Assembly: GCF_032586155.1 (NCBI RefSeq)
Contig: NZ_JAWHTC010000001.1
Coordinates: forward strand, 558,001 to 622,000
Source: JAWHTC01 sp032586155
Lineage (GTDB): Bacteria > Pseudomonadota > Alphaproteobacteria > Rhodobacterales > Rhodobacteraceae
Direction: 5' to 3'
DNA: 64,000 nt
Each line of letters starts with the position of its first letter. The first letter of the stretch is position 1. The position numbers and the translations under genes were made by a program. Shown here in pieces: positions 53,821-62,090 of this stretch. The notes below the pieces were generated by a model that saw only the letters and a list, made by a program, of their open reading frames with translations, did no database searches and was not told the DNA's origin.

Positions 53821-54231
53821 CTACTTGGTACAGCGAAGAAGCCAGGCATTAAGTAACAAGCTCGCCTGCACTGTGATCGTGGCATTGAAATAGCCTTTGC
53901 GCTTGATCGTTTGGCTTGGATTCAATGGAATGACTAACGTATCGGCTGTGGTGAGCCCATAGCCAATTGCCACCGTATCAATAGCTGTTTCCGCCGTGAT
54001 CGCGTAGCTGTTTCGGTAATCGTTGGAACCTTTGATTGTTACGAAGGTTGTGACTTCGGTTTCACCGATCACCAGAGTGAATTCTTTTTGCCGGTTTATT
54101 CACTTGAAGCTCTCGTCGTCACTAAATCCAATGACATCTTCAACAACGCAATTGAACGGTTCCGCAGATGACGCTCCGATTGGGGCGAATATAAGGGGCA
54201 GGGCGGAAAGATAAGACAAGAGGGTTTTCAT
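53821..54231 (-). pseudogene. Secreted hypothetical protein with an in-frame TGA
   Basis: From the ATG at 54231 the minus strand encodes a good signal peptide (LLSYLSALPLIFAPIGASSA) and AEPFNCVVEDVIGFSDDES, reaches a TGA at 54102-54100, then continues in the same frame with INRQKEFTLVIGETEVTTFV and on to a TAA-type end at 53821 (137 codons in total). The same frame on both sides and the protein-like second part suggest a single CGA-to-TGA nonsense change. Cys residues near both ends. No family is recognised. It lies just downstream of the hydrolase gene on the same strand. Confidence 0.7.
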
Positions 54232-54248
54232 GCTTGGGATATGCATTT

Positions 54249-55142
54249 TCATTTCTCGTGGTCACGTTTGCCAAACCAGGCAAGGATCGCCTGGGCCACC
54301 GCCCCCGGTTTCTGGTGACAGACCCAGTGGTCCGCTTCGGCGATGGTGACGCGGGTGAGCTGCGGGGTATACGCCTCGAGCCCATGGGTGGTTTCGGGCA
54401 AAAGCGCGGTGTCTCCATCGGCCCAGATCAGCAGGTGAGGTTGTGGCACAGTGAAGCGCGAGGGCGGGAATTCCAACGGTGGATCAATAGGTTCTCCCGG
54501 TCGCGCCACAGCCAGCGGCGAGGCGCGATACCAGTTAATCATGCCCCGCAGGCGCCCGGGGCGGGACCATTCGTGCAGATAGGCGGCGCGGATGTCCGGG
54601 GTCATCCAGTCAAGGCTCATCTTGGCGGAGAACAGCGACATCAACCGCTCGAAACCATTGGCCGAGAGGATGTCTTCGGCGTCCGGGCGGCGCAGGAACT
54701 CGATATATTGCGACGCTTCTGACTGTGCGCTGCCAGCAGCCAGTTCCCGTTGGAACGGGGCGGGGTGGACGCCGTTGACGATGATCAGGCGCGACACCAG
54801 ATCGGGTTGTGTCATGGCCAGGCCATAGGCCACCGCCGCGCCCCAGTCATGACCCAGCACGCAGCAGGGGCCAAGATCCAGGGCGGCCATCAGGGCGGCC
54901 ATGTCGCCGATCAGCTTGCCCGCAGTGTAATCAACCACTTCGGGCGGCGCCCAGCTTTGGCCATAGCCGCGCTGATCCGGGGCGATGACGTGGAAGTGAT
55001 CCGACAGCAGGGGGGCGAGATCGGCAAATGCTGCAGAATACTCGGGGAAGCCATGCAGCATCAGGAGCGGCGGCAACGAAGGATCGCCCCAAGTCAGATA
55101 GTGAAACCGCTGTCCCGCAAGGGTGATGAAATGGCTTTGCAT
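54249..55142 (-). CDS. Alpha/beta hydrolase, epoxide hydrolase/dehalogenase-like
   Basis: A 297-residue alpha/beta hydrolase. The oxyanion region is LLMLHGFPEYSAAF, then VIAPDQRGYGQSWAP, the nucleophile Asp in VLGHDWGAAVAYGLA, a cap domain, and the late LLIWADGDTALLP and ADHWVCHQKP with the acid and His. An Asp nucleophile (GHDWG) points to epoxide hydrolases and haloalkane dehalogenases rather than esterases. The ATG at 55142 is chosen from the family start. Confidence 0.82.
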   Translation of the reverse strand: MQSHFITLAGQRFHYLTWGDPSLPPLLMLHGFPEYSAAFADLAPLLSDHFHVIAPDQRGYGQSWAPPEVVDYTAGKLIGDMAALMAALDLGPCCVLGHDWGAAVAYGLAMTQPDLVSRLIIVNGVHPAPFQRELAAGSAQSEASQYIEFLRRPDAEDILSANGFERLMSLFSAKMSLDWMTPDIRAAYLHEWSRPGRLRGMINWYRASPLAVARPGEPIDPPLEFPPSRFTVPQPHLLIWADGDTALLPETTHGLEAYTPQLTRVTIAEADHWVCHQKPGAVAQAILAWFGKRDHEK

Positions 55143-55325
55143 GGGGTCAGGGTAGGAGGGTGGGACACATCCCGGCAAGGGGCCAGTTCATGTCGTGACG
55201 TCAGGTCGGAATTTGCGCCAAAATGCCGCTCATACTGCGAAGACTGAAGTTTTTGTTGATGCGGATCAAAGCGAAAATTCCCGGGCCGTGCTAGGCGGGC
55301 GAGTGACTATTATCAGGAGACGCAC

Positions 55326-56306
55326 ATGACAACAGCCCGTAGCACGAAACAGACCAATTCCGCAGCCAAGCCGGCAGGGAAACCGGCCACCGCCGCCGAG
55401 AATCCGGAGGCCGCCGCAGCCCCAGCCGAGATCGAAACGGCCCCCCTCAAGGCCGTGACCCCGGACGAGGCGCGCCGTGCGTTTGAGACCGGTGAATACC
55501 CCTACAAGGACAAGATGGGGAGAGGCGAATACGAACGCCAGAAAGCGGCGCTTCAGGCCGAGCTGTTGAAAGTGCAGCTCTGGACCCAGGACACCGGCCA
55601 GAAATTTGTCATGCTGTTCGAGGGCCGTGACGCAGCCGGCAAGGGTGGTACGATCAAGCGATTTACCGAACACCTGAACCCACGTTCGGCGCGCGTCGTG
55701 GCGTTGAACAAGCCAACCGACGAGGAAAAGGGCCAGTGGTATTTCCAGCGTTACATCAACCATCTGCCGACCGAGGGCGAGATCGTTCTTTATGACCGCT
55801 CGTGGTACAACCGCGCCGGCGTGGAACGGGTGATGAGCTTCTGCGAGCCGCATGAATACCTTGAGTTCATGCGCCAGACGCCCGATTTCGAACGGATGCT
55901 GACGCGCTCGGGGATCCGGCTATACAAGTACTGGTTCTCGGTCACCCGGGACGAACAACGCCGCCGCTTTGCCAGCCGCGAGACGGACCCGTTGAAACAG
56001 TGGAAGCTGAGCCCGATCGACAAGGCGTCGCTGGACAAATGGGACGATTATACCGAGGCCAAGGAGGCGATGTTCTTTTACACCGATACGGCAGATGCGC
56101 CGTGGACGGTGGTCAAGTCCAACGACAAGAAGCGCGCGCGCCTGGCCTGCATGCGGCATTTCCTGGCGAGCGTGGATTATCCGGGTAAGGACTTTGATGT
56201 GGTCGGGCGGCCTGATCCGCTGCTCGTGTCGTCGGCCAATCATGTGATTCACCGGTCAGATCACATCCTTGGCACAGCGTTGCACCCGGATCAGCGGAGG
56301 AGCTAA
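55326..56306 (+). CDS. ppk2: Polyphosphate kinase 2
   Basis: A 326-residue PPK2. A disordered Ala/Pro/Glu-rich N-terminus of about 45 residues precedes the kinase core: Walker A VMLFEGRDAAGKGGTIKRF, EKGQWYFQRYINHLP, Walker B IVLYDRSWYNRAGVERVM, and a lid with RDEQRRRFASRETDPLKQWKLS. It transfers phosphate between polyphosphate and nucleoside di- or monophosphates. A strong terminator follows. Confidence 0.93.
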   Translation: MTTARSTKQTNSAAKPAGKPATAAENPEAAAAPAEIETAPLKAVTPDEARRAFETGEYPYKDKMGRGEYERQKAALQAELLKVQLWTQDTGQKFVMLFEGRDAAGKGGTIKRFTEHLNPRSARVVALNKPTDEEKGQWYFQRYINHLPTEGEIVLYDRSWYNRAGVERVMSFCEPHEYLEFMRQTPDFERMLTRSGIRLYKYWFSVTRDEQRRRFASRETDPLKQWKLSPIDKASLDKWDDYTEAKEAMFFYTDTADAPWTVVKSNDKKRARLACMRHFLASVDYPGKDFDVVGRPDPLLVSSANHVIHRSDHILGTALHPDQRRS

Positions 56307-56337
56307 GGGGGCTGATCCGACGTGAGCAACGTGAACG

Positions 56338-56374
56338 CGCCACGCGCAGGGCAACCTGTGCGTGGCGTTTTTTT
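56338..56374 (+). terminator. Strong intrinsic terminator of ppk2
   Basis: A 13-bp stem (56338-56350 with 56355-56367, one G-T wobble) closed by a GCAA tetraloop and followed by seven T (56368-56374), 31 bases after the ppk2 stop. Confidence 0.92.
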
Positions 56375-56484
56375 ATGTGATGCGCGCTTGGTTTGCCGCA
56401 TTTCAAGAAAGCGACCGAAAATTCCCCAATTTCTGCCCTTTTTTTGCGTCCCTTAGAGGGGCACGGAAAAAGCAGGTGAACCAA

Positions 56485-57105
56485 ATGCCAAAGCGCAAGG
56501 GAAAGTTCCGTAACAAGTATATGCAGGTAAAAACAGTTGAAACCGGACAGGATGAGACCTGTCTCATTGCCCGCGAGGCAAAGGGTGGCCAGGCGGTGCC
56601 ACGAGCGATGGAGCTTGTGTTCACGTTTGCCGGTGTGCTGGCGATATTCGACGGGTTGGTCATTGCCTATTTTGCGATCAGTCCGGGGAGCGCGCAGTTG
56701 ATGGGCGGGTCGATCATGCCCGCCGCGGGTTTAGTGGCGCTGGGGCTTGCCTTCTATGCCTTTGGTTCACGCGGATTTTGCCGACAGGTCAAGGTTGACC
56801 TGAAAGAAAACAAGATCGCTTTTGGCCGGGTCAACAGCAACAACGTCGGCCGGATCAAGACCGAGTTTTCACTGGATGAGATCGAGAGCCTCTATGTTAA
56901 ACGCTCTGAAGACGAGGCGGGCAAGGCGGGATTGATGCTGCGCAAAAGCGGGCGTCATGCACCCTATGTCCTTCTGGAGGGCGCGGCAGCCGAGCTTGCC
57001 CCCCTGCATGAGGGGATTTGCGACATGATCGGCAGGTCCGCCAAGGTGCAGGTGAAACGTCCGGTACGTCATCGCACGTCCAGCAGGACGCCGCTTCCGG
57101 TCTGA
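56485..57105 (+). CDS. Hypothetical membrane protein with two helices
   Basis: A 206-residue protein: basic N-terminus (MPKRKGKFRNKYMQV), two adjacent membrane helices (about 42-66 and 72-92), then a soluble C-terminal domain with FCRQVKVDLKENKIAFGRVNSNN and IKTEFSLDEIESLYVKRSED, which resembles a PH-like beta domain, and a basic tail. The start at 56485 follows an AGGTG site. No known family. Similar helix-pair plus beta-domain architectures occur in bacterial PH-domain proteins, so that is the best guess. Confidence 0.6.
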   Translation: MPKRKGKFRNKYMQVKTVETGQDETCLIAREAKGGQAVPRAMELVFTFAGVLAIFDGLVIAYFAISPGSAQLMGGSIMPAAGLVALGLAFYAFGSRGFCRQVKVDLKENKIAFGRVNSNNVGRIKTEFSLDEIESLYVKRSEDEAGKAGLMLRKSGRHAPYVLLEGAAAELAPLHEGICDMIGRSAKVQVKRPVRHRTSSRTPLPV

Positions 57106-57121
57106 GGTTCGGGACCTGTTT

Positions 57122-57757
57122 TCAGGTGCCGAGCGCGGAGGAAAGCGCCTGCTGCAGCGGCCAAAGCCGGGTGAAGTCCTGTTCCAACCGTCCCGGCAGG
57201 CCGAGGGGCGGAGTTTCATAGTCAAACCACACCGCAAGCGATTTGCGCCGGGCGAGATCGGCCAGCGGATCATCGGGCGTGATCGGCGCGGCAGGTCGTT
57301 TCAACTCGGGATCAGACAGGCGGGCGCCTTGGGTTAGCAGAGCCGTGACTGCGGACAGAAGTGCCGCGCCCTGGCCGGGCAGGTTGGCGCGGTATGCGGC
57401 CAGCGCCTTTTTATCGAACCCCATGCGACCGGCGCCTGCGGTGACATAGTCGGGTGAGATGCCGAAGAACCACTGCCCGCCATCCGCCGAGGTCCAGAGC
57501 AGGTGCAGATGGGTGTGATAGGGTGTCTTGTCCTTGGAAAACCGCACATCGCGATGTGGGCGGAAGAGTTTGGTGATTGTGCGCTGTCCGGTGAGACGGG
57601 TCAGGCGGGCGGCCATGTCTTCGAGAAGAAGCAGGGCCGGGGCCTTGAGCTGGCTGTCATAAGTGGTTTTGTTGGCGTTGAACCAATCGCGGGTGTTGTT
57701 GCCGGACAACGCGCGCAGGAAATCAAGCGTATCGGGGATCAGGCGGTCGAAACTCAT
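57122..57757 (-). CDS. DUF2461 family protein
   Basis: A 211-residue soluble protein of DUF2461: the N-terminal LDFLRALSGNNTRDWFNANKTTYD, FRPHRDVRFSKDKTPYHTHLHL and GGQWFFGISPDYVTAGAGRMGFD are the conserved blocks. Function unknown. The ATG at 57757 opens the conserved start; it is divergent from the DUF1007 gene, 95 bases away. Confidence 0.85.
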   Translation of the reverse strand: MSFDRLIPDTLDFLRALSGNNTRDWFNANKTTYDSQLKAPALLLLEDMAARLTRLTGQRTITKLFRPHRDVRFSKDKTPYHTHLHLLWTSADGGQWFFGISPDYVTAGAGRMGFDKKALAAYRANLPGQGAALLSAVTALLTQGARLSDPELKRPAAPITPDDPLADLARRKSLAVWFDYETPPLGLPGRLEQDFTRLWPLQQALSSALGT

Positions 57758-57852
57758 ATGCACTCTCCAGTCTTTCGCGAAGTATAGCGCAAATCCGCGC
57801 AGCCCGCGCGCCCCGGATGGTGCCACCCAGGCAGAGGCGGTATCCAGTGGAT

Positions 57853-58494
57853 ATGAAACGATTCCTGCAAACCTGTGCCACGCTGGCCTGCGTCGCCCTG
57901 CCTTCGGTGGCGACCGCGCATCCGCATATCTTTATCGAAACCGGGCTGAAGCCGGTTCTGGACGACACGGGCCGGTTGATCGGGATCGAGGTGAGCTGGC
58001 GCTATGACGAGCTTTATTCGCTGCTGGTGCTGGAGGACAAAGGGCTTGATCACGATTATGACGGCAAACTGACCGAAGACGAGATGAGCCGTCTCAAAGG
58101 GTTCGACCAGAACTGGGTCGACGGGTATGCCGGGGACCTTTTCATCCATCAGGGCGAAGCCGAGCTGACCCTTGGCCCGCCCGAGGGGCGCGGCACCAGT
58201 TTCGAGGATGGCAAGATCACCAGTATTCATTACCGTCGGATCGAGGGGGCGGCACCCGGTCACCCCTGGCTGTTGCAGGCCTATGACCCGACCTATTACA
58301 CCGCCTATGACCTTGGCCTAGGGGTGGATGCACCCGAGGGCTGCGAGGTGAAAGTGACCCAGGCCGATCTGGATCGGGCCTATACCCTGGTGGAAGAGGC
58401 GCTTTATGCCACACCGGCCGATCCCGAGGGCAATTTTCCCGAAGTGGGTGAAGCCTTTGCCGACAAGGTGGAGTTGTCATGCGTCAGCGGATGA
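57853..58494 (+). CDS. DUF1007 periplasmic protein, partner of the NicO transporter
   Basis: A 213-residue exported protein. The signal peptide ends [13 protein letters not shown]; the HPHIF motif right after cleavage is characteristic of DUF1007 and probably binds metal with its two His. Acidic loops [13 protein letters not shown] follow. DUF1007 genes sit next to nickel/cobalt exporters, as here, where the next gene overlaps its 3' end by 16 bases. A metal-binding accessory is likely. Confidence 0.82.
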   Translation: MKRFLQTCATLACVALPSVATAHPHIFIETGLKPVLDDTGRLIGIEVSWRYDELYSLLVLEDKGLDHDYDGKLTEDEMSRLKGFDQNWVDGYAGDLFIHQGEAELTLGPPEGRGTSFEDGKITSIHYRRIEGAAPGHPWLLQAYDPTYYTAYDLGLGVDAPEGCEVKVTQADLDRAYTLVEEALYATPADPEGNFPEVGEAFADKVELSCVSG

Positions 58495-59414
58495 CGCGCG
58501 GCCTGATGCTGCTGCCGCTGGTTCTGGGGTTGGGACTGGCAATCTGGCTGTGGGGCTTTGGTGGGTTTGCCACGCTCGAGATCTGGGCCGCCGAGGGCCA
58601 GCGCGAGGTGCAGAACGCCATGGCGCGGATGTTGCGGCGGTTGCGCGGCGGCGATGCGGCGGCGCTGGCCGGGTTGATGTGGCTGTGCTTTGCCTACGGG
58701 TTCTTTCACGCGGCCGCGCCGGGGCATGGCAAGCTGCTCATTGGTGGTTACGGGCTGGGCCGGCGGGTGCCGATGCTGCGGCTGAGTTCGTTGGCGCTGG
58801 TGTCGTCGCTGGCCCAGGCTGCCACGGCGGTCGTGCTGGTTTATGCCGGGGTATTCGTCTTCAACTGGACACGGCAAAGGATGGTGGACACGGCAGATCG
58901 GTTGCTCGAGCCGGTGTCCTACGGTGCGATTGCCGTGGTCGGGCTGTGGCTGGTGATCCGTGGTGCAAGGCGGCTTTGGGCGGCCTGGCGCGAGGCGCAG
59001 GCGCATTCCGGGCCGGGGCACCATACGCATGAGGATGGCAGCTGTTCCTGTGGCCATAAGCACGGGATCACTTTGGACGAGGCGACGCATGTGCATTCCT
59101 TGCGCGACGCGGCGGTCCTGATTGGCTCGGTGGCGATCCGGCCCTGCACCGGAGCGGTGTTTCTGCTGATCCTGACCTGGCGGATGGGGATCGACCTGGC
59201 CGGGATTGCGGGGGCCTTTGTCATGGGGCTGGGCACGGCGAGCGTGACCGTGACGGTGGCGGTGTTGTCGGTCACGATGCGCGAAGGGGCGCTGGGCCAG
59301 GTAATGGGCGGGCCGGGGGCGGCGCGGGTTGCCGCGGGGATCGAGCTATTGGCCGGGCTGCTGGTGGCAGTGGTGGCAACGCAATTGGCGCTGTCGGCGC
59401 TGTCGCTGCTGTGA
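58479..59414 (+). CDS. Nickel/cobalt transporter of the NicO/RcnA type
   Basis: A 311-residue polytopic protein with the NicO signature [21 protein letters not shown] (HAxxPGHGK) in the second helix and [15 protein letters not shown] in a later helix. Between helices is a cytoplasmic or periplasmic His/Cys-rich loop ([19 protein letters not shown]) suited to metal binding. Family members move Ni2+ or Co2+, mostly as efflux. It overlaps DUF1007 upstream, so the two form one operon. Confidence 0.88.
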   Translation: MRQRMTRGLMLLPLVLGLGLAIWLWGFGGFATLEIWAAEGQREVQNAMARMLRRLRGGDAAALAGLMWLCFAYGFFHAAAPGHGKLLIGGYGLGRRVPMLRLSSLALVSSLAQAATAVVLVYAGVFVFNWTRQRMVDTADRLLEPVSYGAIAVVGLWLVIRGARRLWAAWREAQAHSGPGHHTHEDGSCSCGHKHGITLDEATHVHSLRDAAVLIGSVAIRPCTGAVFLLILTWRMGIDLAGIAGAFVMGLGTASVTVTVAVLSVTMREGALGQVMGGPGAARVAAGIELLAGLLVAVVATQLALSALSLL

Positions 59415-59449
59415 GCCTTTGGCGGCGGTGAGCGTGGCGCGGTTGGATT

Positions 59450-59649
59450 TGAGTATTTGCGCAAAGAAAGAGGGGCGGGGTTAACTCCGCATTAAGGTTA
59501 ATCGTTCATGCTGATTGTGCGGTACAGGCTGGAGAGCCGATGACCGCCAAAGGAAGAGCCCACGGGCTTGGTGGCTTCGTTCTGGGCAAGGCCTGGAACG
59601 GGGCTGTCACCTGGTGGCAACTGTGTCTCTTTCTTTGTCCAAATACTCA
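59450..59649. repeat. Inverted pair of a 22-bp dispersed element
   Basis: The copies are 59450-59471 (plus) and 59628-59649 (minus), both built as GAGTATTTG followed by a short spacer and CAAAGAAAGA. A related, more diverged tail follows the palindrome at 52406-52425. Confidence 0.6.
59481..59501. promoter_or_regulatory. CtrA-like TTAA cluster
   Basis: TTAACTCCGCATTAA (59481-59495) has the TTAA-N7-TTAA spacing of a CtrA box, followed two bases later by another TTAA (59498-59501). The next gene, MATE, starts 236 bases downstream, so the target is uncertain. Confidence 0.4.
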
Positions 59650-59737
59650 TTTCCACTGGTGCGGTTGAAACTGCGGCGGGAATGGTGCCGCTACGCTGAC
59701 ACTTGCTCCGGGGACAGGGCGGGCGTAAGGCTGGCCC

Positions 59738-61177
59738 ATGAGCGAAGTGATGTCATATCGCGGCCATTTCAGGGCCATCCTGCTGTTGGGGCTGCCCTTG
59801 ATTGGCGGCAACCTGGCGCAGTTTGCGATCACCTTCACCGATACACTGATGCTCGGCTGGTATGATGTCGAGGTGCTCGCCGGGCAGGTCCTGGCCGGCA
59901 TGCTGCTTTTCGAGCTGTTCCTGTTTGGCAGTGGCGCCGCGATCGCGGTGATGCCGCTGGTGGCCGAGGCCGAGGCATCGGGCGACGACGTGCAGGTGCG
60001 CCGGGTTACCCGCATGGGGCTGTGGGTGTCGCTGGTATTTGCTCTGCTGTTCCTGCCGGTTTTCCTTTGGTCGGGGCCGATTTTCCTGTGGCTGGGGCAG
60101 GAGCCAAAAGTGGTTGAGGTGGCGGTCGATTACCTGTGGATTGCCGGCTATGGTGTGATCTTTGCGCTGTTGGGGATGGTGTTGAAAAGCTATCTCTCGG
60201 CGCTGGAGCGGACCGGTGTGGTGCTGTGGGGCACGGTGGCCTCGGCAGTGGTCAATGCGTTGGCGAATTACGCGTTGATCTTCGGCCATTGGGGGGCGCC
60301 CGAGATGGGAATCAAGGGGGCGGCGGTGGCGTCTCTGGTGTCGCAGGCGGCGCTTTTCTTTGCGCTGCTTGGCTACGTGATCTGGGGGTTGGGGCAGCGC
60401 AGCCTGTTTGCGCGGATTTGGCGCGCCGACTGGGGGGCAATGTGGCTGGTGATACGGCTGGGCCTGCCGATCGGGTTTACCAACCTGGCCGAGGTCAGTC
60501 TGTTTGCCGCCAGTGGCGTGATGATGGGCTGGCTGGGGGCGATCCCGCTGGCGGCCCACGGCATCGTGTTGCAGATCGCCTCGGCCACCTTCATGGTGCA
60601 CTTGGCCCTGTCGAGTGCCGCGACGGTGAGGGCGGGTCGTGCGGTAGGGCGTGGCGATCCGGTTGGTTTGCGCCGCGGTGGTGTGATGGTTGTCAGCCTG
60701 TCGATGGTGCTGGCGCTGATGGCGGTGGTGCTGTTCGTGGTCTGGCCCGAAGCATTGATCGGGGTGTTCCTGGATCCGCATGACCCGCGCCGGGGCGAGG
60801 TTCTGGCCGTCGGCGTCGTGCTGATGGTGATGGCGGCCCTGTTCCAGCTTGTGGACGCAGCCCAGGTTATGGCGCTGGGGCTGCTCAGGGGCGTGAAGGA
60901 CACCAAGGTGCCGATGCTCATGGCGGTGGTGGCCTATTGGGTGATCGGTGTGCCGGCCAGCTATGTGCTTGGGTTTGTGCTTGGATATGAAGGCGTTGGT
61001 GTCTGGCTGGGCCTGGTGATCGGGCTTGCGGTGGCCGCGACGCTGTTGATGTGGCGGTTCTGGATGCGGGCAATGCCTGCGGCTCTGCCAGAAAGCGTGG
61101 CGAGGGGTGAGATTGATGTCCCTACAGCGCGCGAAGATGTGGCCCCTATCGGTTCAAATCTGACCGGCCGCTTGTGA
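59738..61177 (+). CDS. MATE family efflux transporter
   Basis: A 479-residue protein with twelve hydrophobic helices in two halves. The N-half shows LLGLPLIGGNLAQFAITFTDTLMLGWYD and the C-half shows RLGLPIGFTNLAEVSLFAASGVMMGWLG, the internal repeat of MATE pumps (NorM-like). It exports cationic drugs or metabolites in exchange for Na+ or H+. Alone on the strand; an upstream RBS is weak, and the ATG at 59738 is taken from the family start. Confidence 0.9.
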   Translation: MSEVMSYRGHFRAILLLGLPLIGGNLAQFAITFTDTLMLGWYDVEVLAGQVLAGMLLFELFLFGSGAAIAVMPLVAEAEASGDDVQVRRVTRMGLWVSLVFALLFLPVFLWSGPIFLWLGQEPKVVEVAVDYLWIAGYGVIFALLGMVLKSYLSALERTGVVLWGTVASAVVNALANYALIFGHWGAPEMGIKGAAVASLVSQAALFFALLGYVIWGLGQRSLFARIWRADWGAMWLVIRLGLPIGFTNLAEVSLFAASGVMMGWLGAIPLAAHGIVLQIASATFMVHLALSSAATVRAGRAVGRGDPVGLRRGGVMVVSLSMVLALMAVVLFVVWPEALIGVFLDPHDPRRGEVLAVGVVLMVMAALFQLVDAAQVMALGLLRGVKDTKVPMLMAVVAYWVIGVPASYVLGFVLGYEGVGVWLGLVIGLAVAATLLMWRFWMRAMPAALPESVARGEIDVPTAREDVAPIGSNLTGRL

Positions 61178-61390
61178 CCGGGTCAACCCGGGGAGGGGGC
61201 CATCATCTCCCTCGAATTGGGTTTGCAGCCGTTTTCACCTGTCTGTGCATCAGCGAGGGGCCGGCAGCGGCGAGGTGTGTCGCCGCTTCGCCGCGCGTCA
61301 GCGCAGCGCTACCAGAAGCTAAACGGAGGCCGGGAGAAGCGAACCCCTTTGCGGCGACGCTGTCAGGCGGCGCAACCTCTGCGCCTGCAC

Positions 61391-61918
61391 TCAATAAATA
61401 TAGCGGATCTGATCGGTCCAATAACGTTCGACCCGGCGCAGGGCGGTGGTGATGTCATCCAGCCCCTCAGGGTTGAGCACGCCGCGCGAGACCAGGCCTT
61501 CGGCGTGGCGACCGAAGCGTGTGCCGACGATGTCGCGGATGTTGCGGCCCTTTTCGGTCAGCCGCACCCGGACCGAGCGGCGGTCGATCTCGCAACGCTG
61601 GTGATGCATGAAGCCCATGTCGACCAGTTTCTTGAGATTGTAGCTGACATTGCTGCCCTGATAGTAGCCGCGCGATTTCAGCTCGCCTGCCGTGACCTCG
61701 TTGTCGCCGATATTGAACAGAAGCAGCGCCTGTACCGCGTTGATCTCAAGGATGCCGACCCGTTCGAATTCGTCCTTGATCACATCAAGGAGCAGGCGGT
61801 GCAGCCGTTCGACCAGCGACAGCGCCTCGAGATAACCTGTGATGAAACCTGCTTCGGTGCCGTCGCTCAGCGACGGCGGCGTGTTGGGGTTTTTGCTCAT
61901 TGGGGTATGAATGCTCAT
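61391..61918 (-). CDS. MarR-type winged-helix regulator, LdtR-like
   Basis: A 175-residue MarR-family protein. Helix-turn-helix and wing: LFNIGDNEVTAGELKSRGYYQGSNVSYNLKKLVDMGFMHHQRCEIDRRSVRVRLTEKG. The GYYQGSNVSYNLKKLVDMG segment is characteristic of the LdtR/PetP-like subgroup of alphaproteobacteria, which control cell-wall or stress genes. The start may be the ATG at 61918 or 61900. It lies downstream of the RND pump gene on the same strand, 172 bases away, so it may or may not regulate it. Confidence 0.85.
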   Translation of the reverse strand: MSIHTPMSKNPNTPPSLSDGTEAGFITGYLEALSLVERLHRLLLDVIKDEFERVGILEINAVQALLLFNIGDNEVTAGELKSRGYYQGSNVSYNLKKLVDMGFMHHQRCEIDRRSVRVRLTEKGRNIRDIVGTRFGRHAEGLVSRGVLNPEGLDDITTALRRVERYWTDQIRYIY

Positions 61919-62090
61919 TCATGTCTCCGTCGAAACTGCTCGGATTGGAAACTGGAGCAAAAAGCCGAAAAATCCGTTAAATCCTGAACGGTGTTCGCTA
62001 AAAAGCGAGGTAATTGCGGACCGGCAAGCGTCGGTTTGGCCGGGCAGGGTGAGTACGGTCGCGCATGTCAGGCTGACACGGGCCGTGATC

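Larger units (their letters stand above)
59415..59737. other. Intergenic region with CtrA-like site and inverted repeats
   Basis: About 320 bases without a convincing gene. A 22-base element at 59450-59471 is repeated inverted at 59628-59649 with 20 of 22 matches. Between them lies a TTAA cluster (59481-59501). A 42-codon frame at 59540 runs into the repeat and is not accepted as a gene. Confidence 0.5.

Noticed and set aside
54100..54102. Selenocysteine at the in-frame TGA
   Set aside because: No SECIS-like hairpin is evident directly after the TGA and no redox motif surrounds it; a nonsense change is simpler.
59540..59668. 42-codon plus-strand gene before MATE
   Set aside because: Its 3' half runs through the dispersed repeat at 59628-59649, so the frame is probably accidental.
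61203..61421. 72-codon minus-strand gene after MATE
   Set aside because: Ala/Gly-rich translation of a GC-rich, partly palindromic intergenic stretch; overlaps the end of the MarR gene without any start signal.
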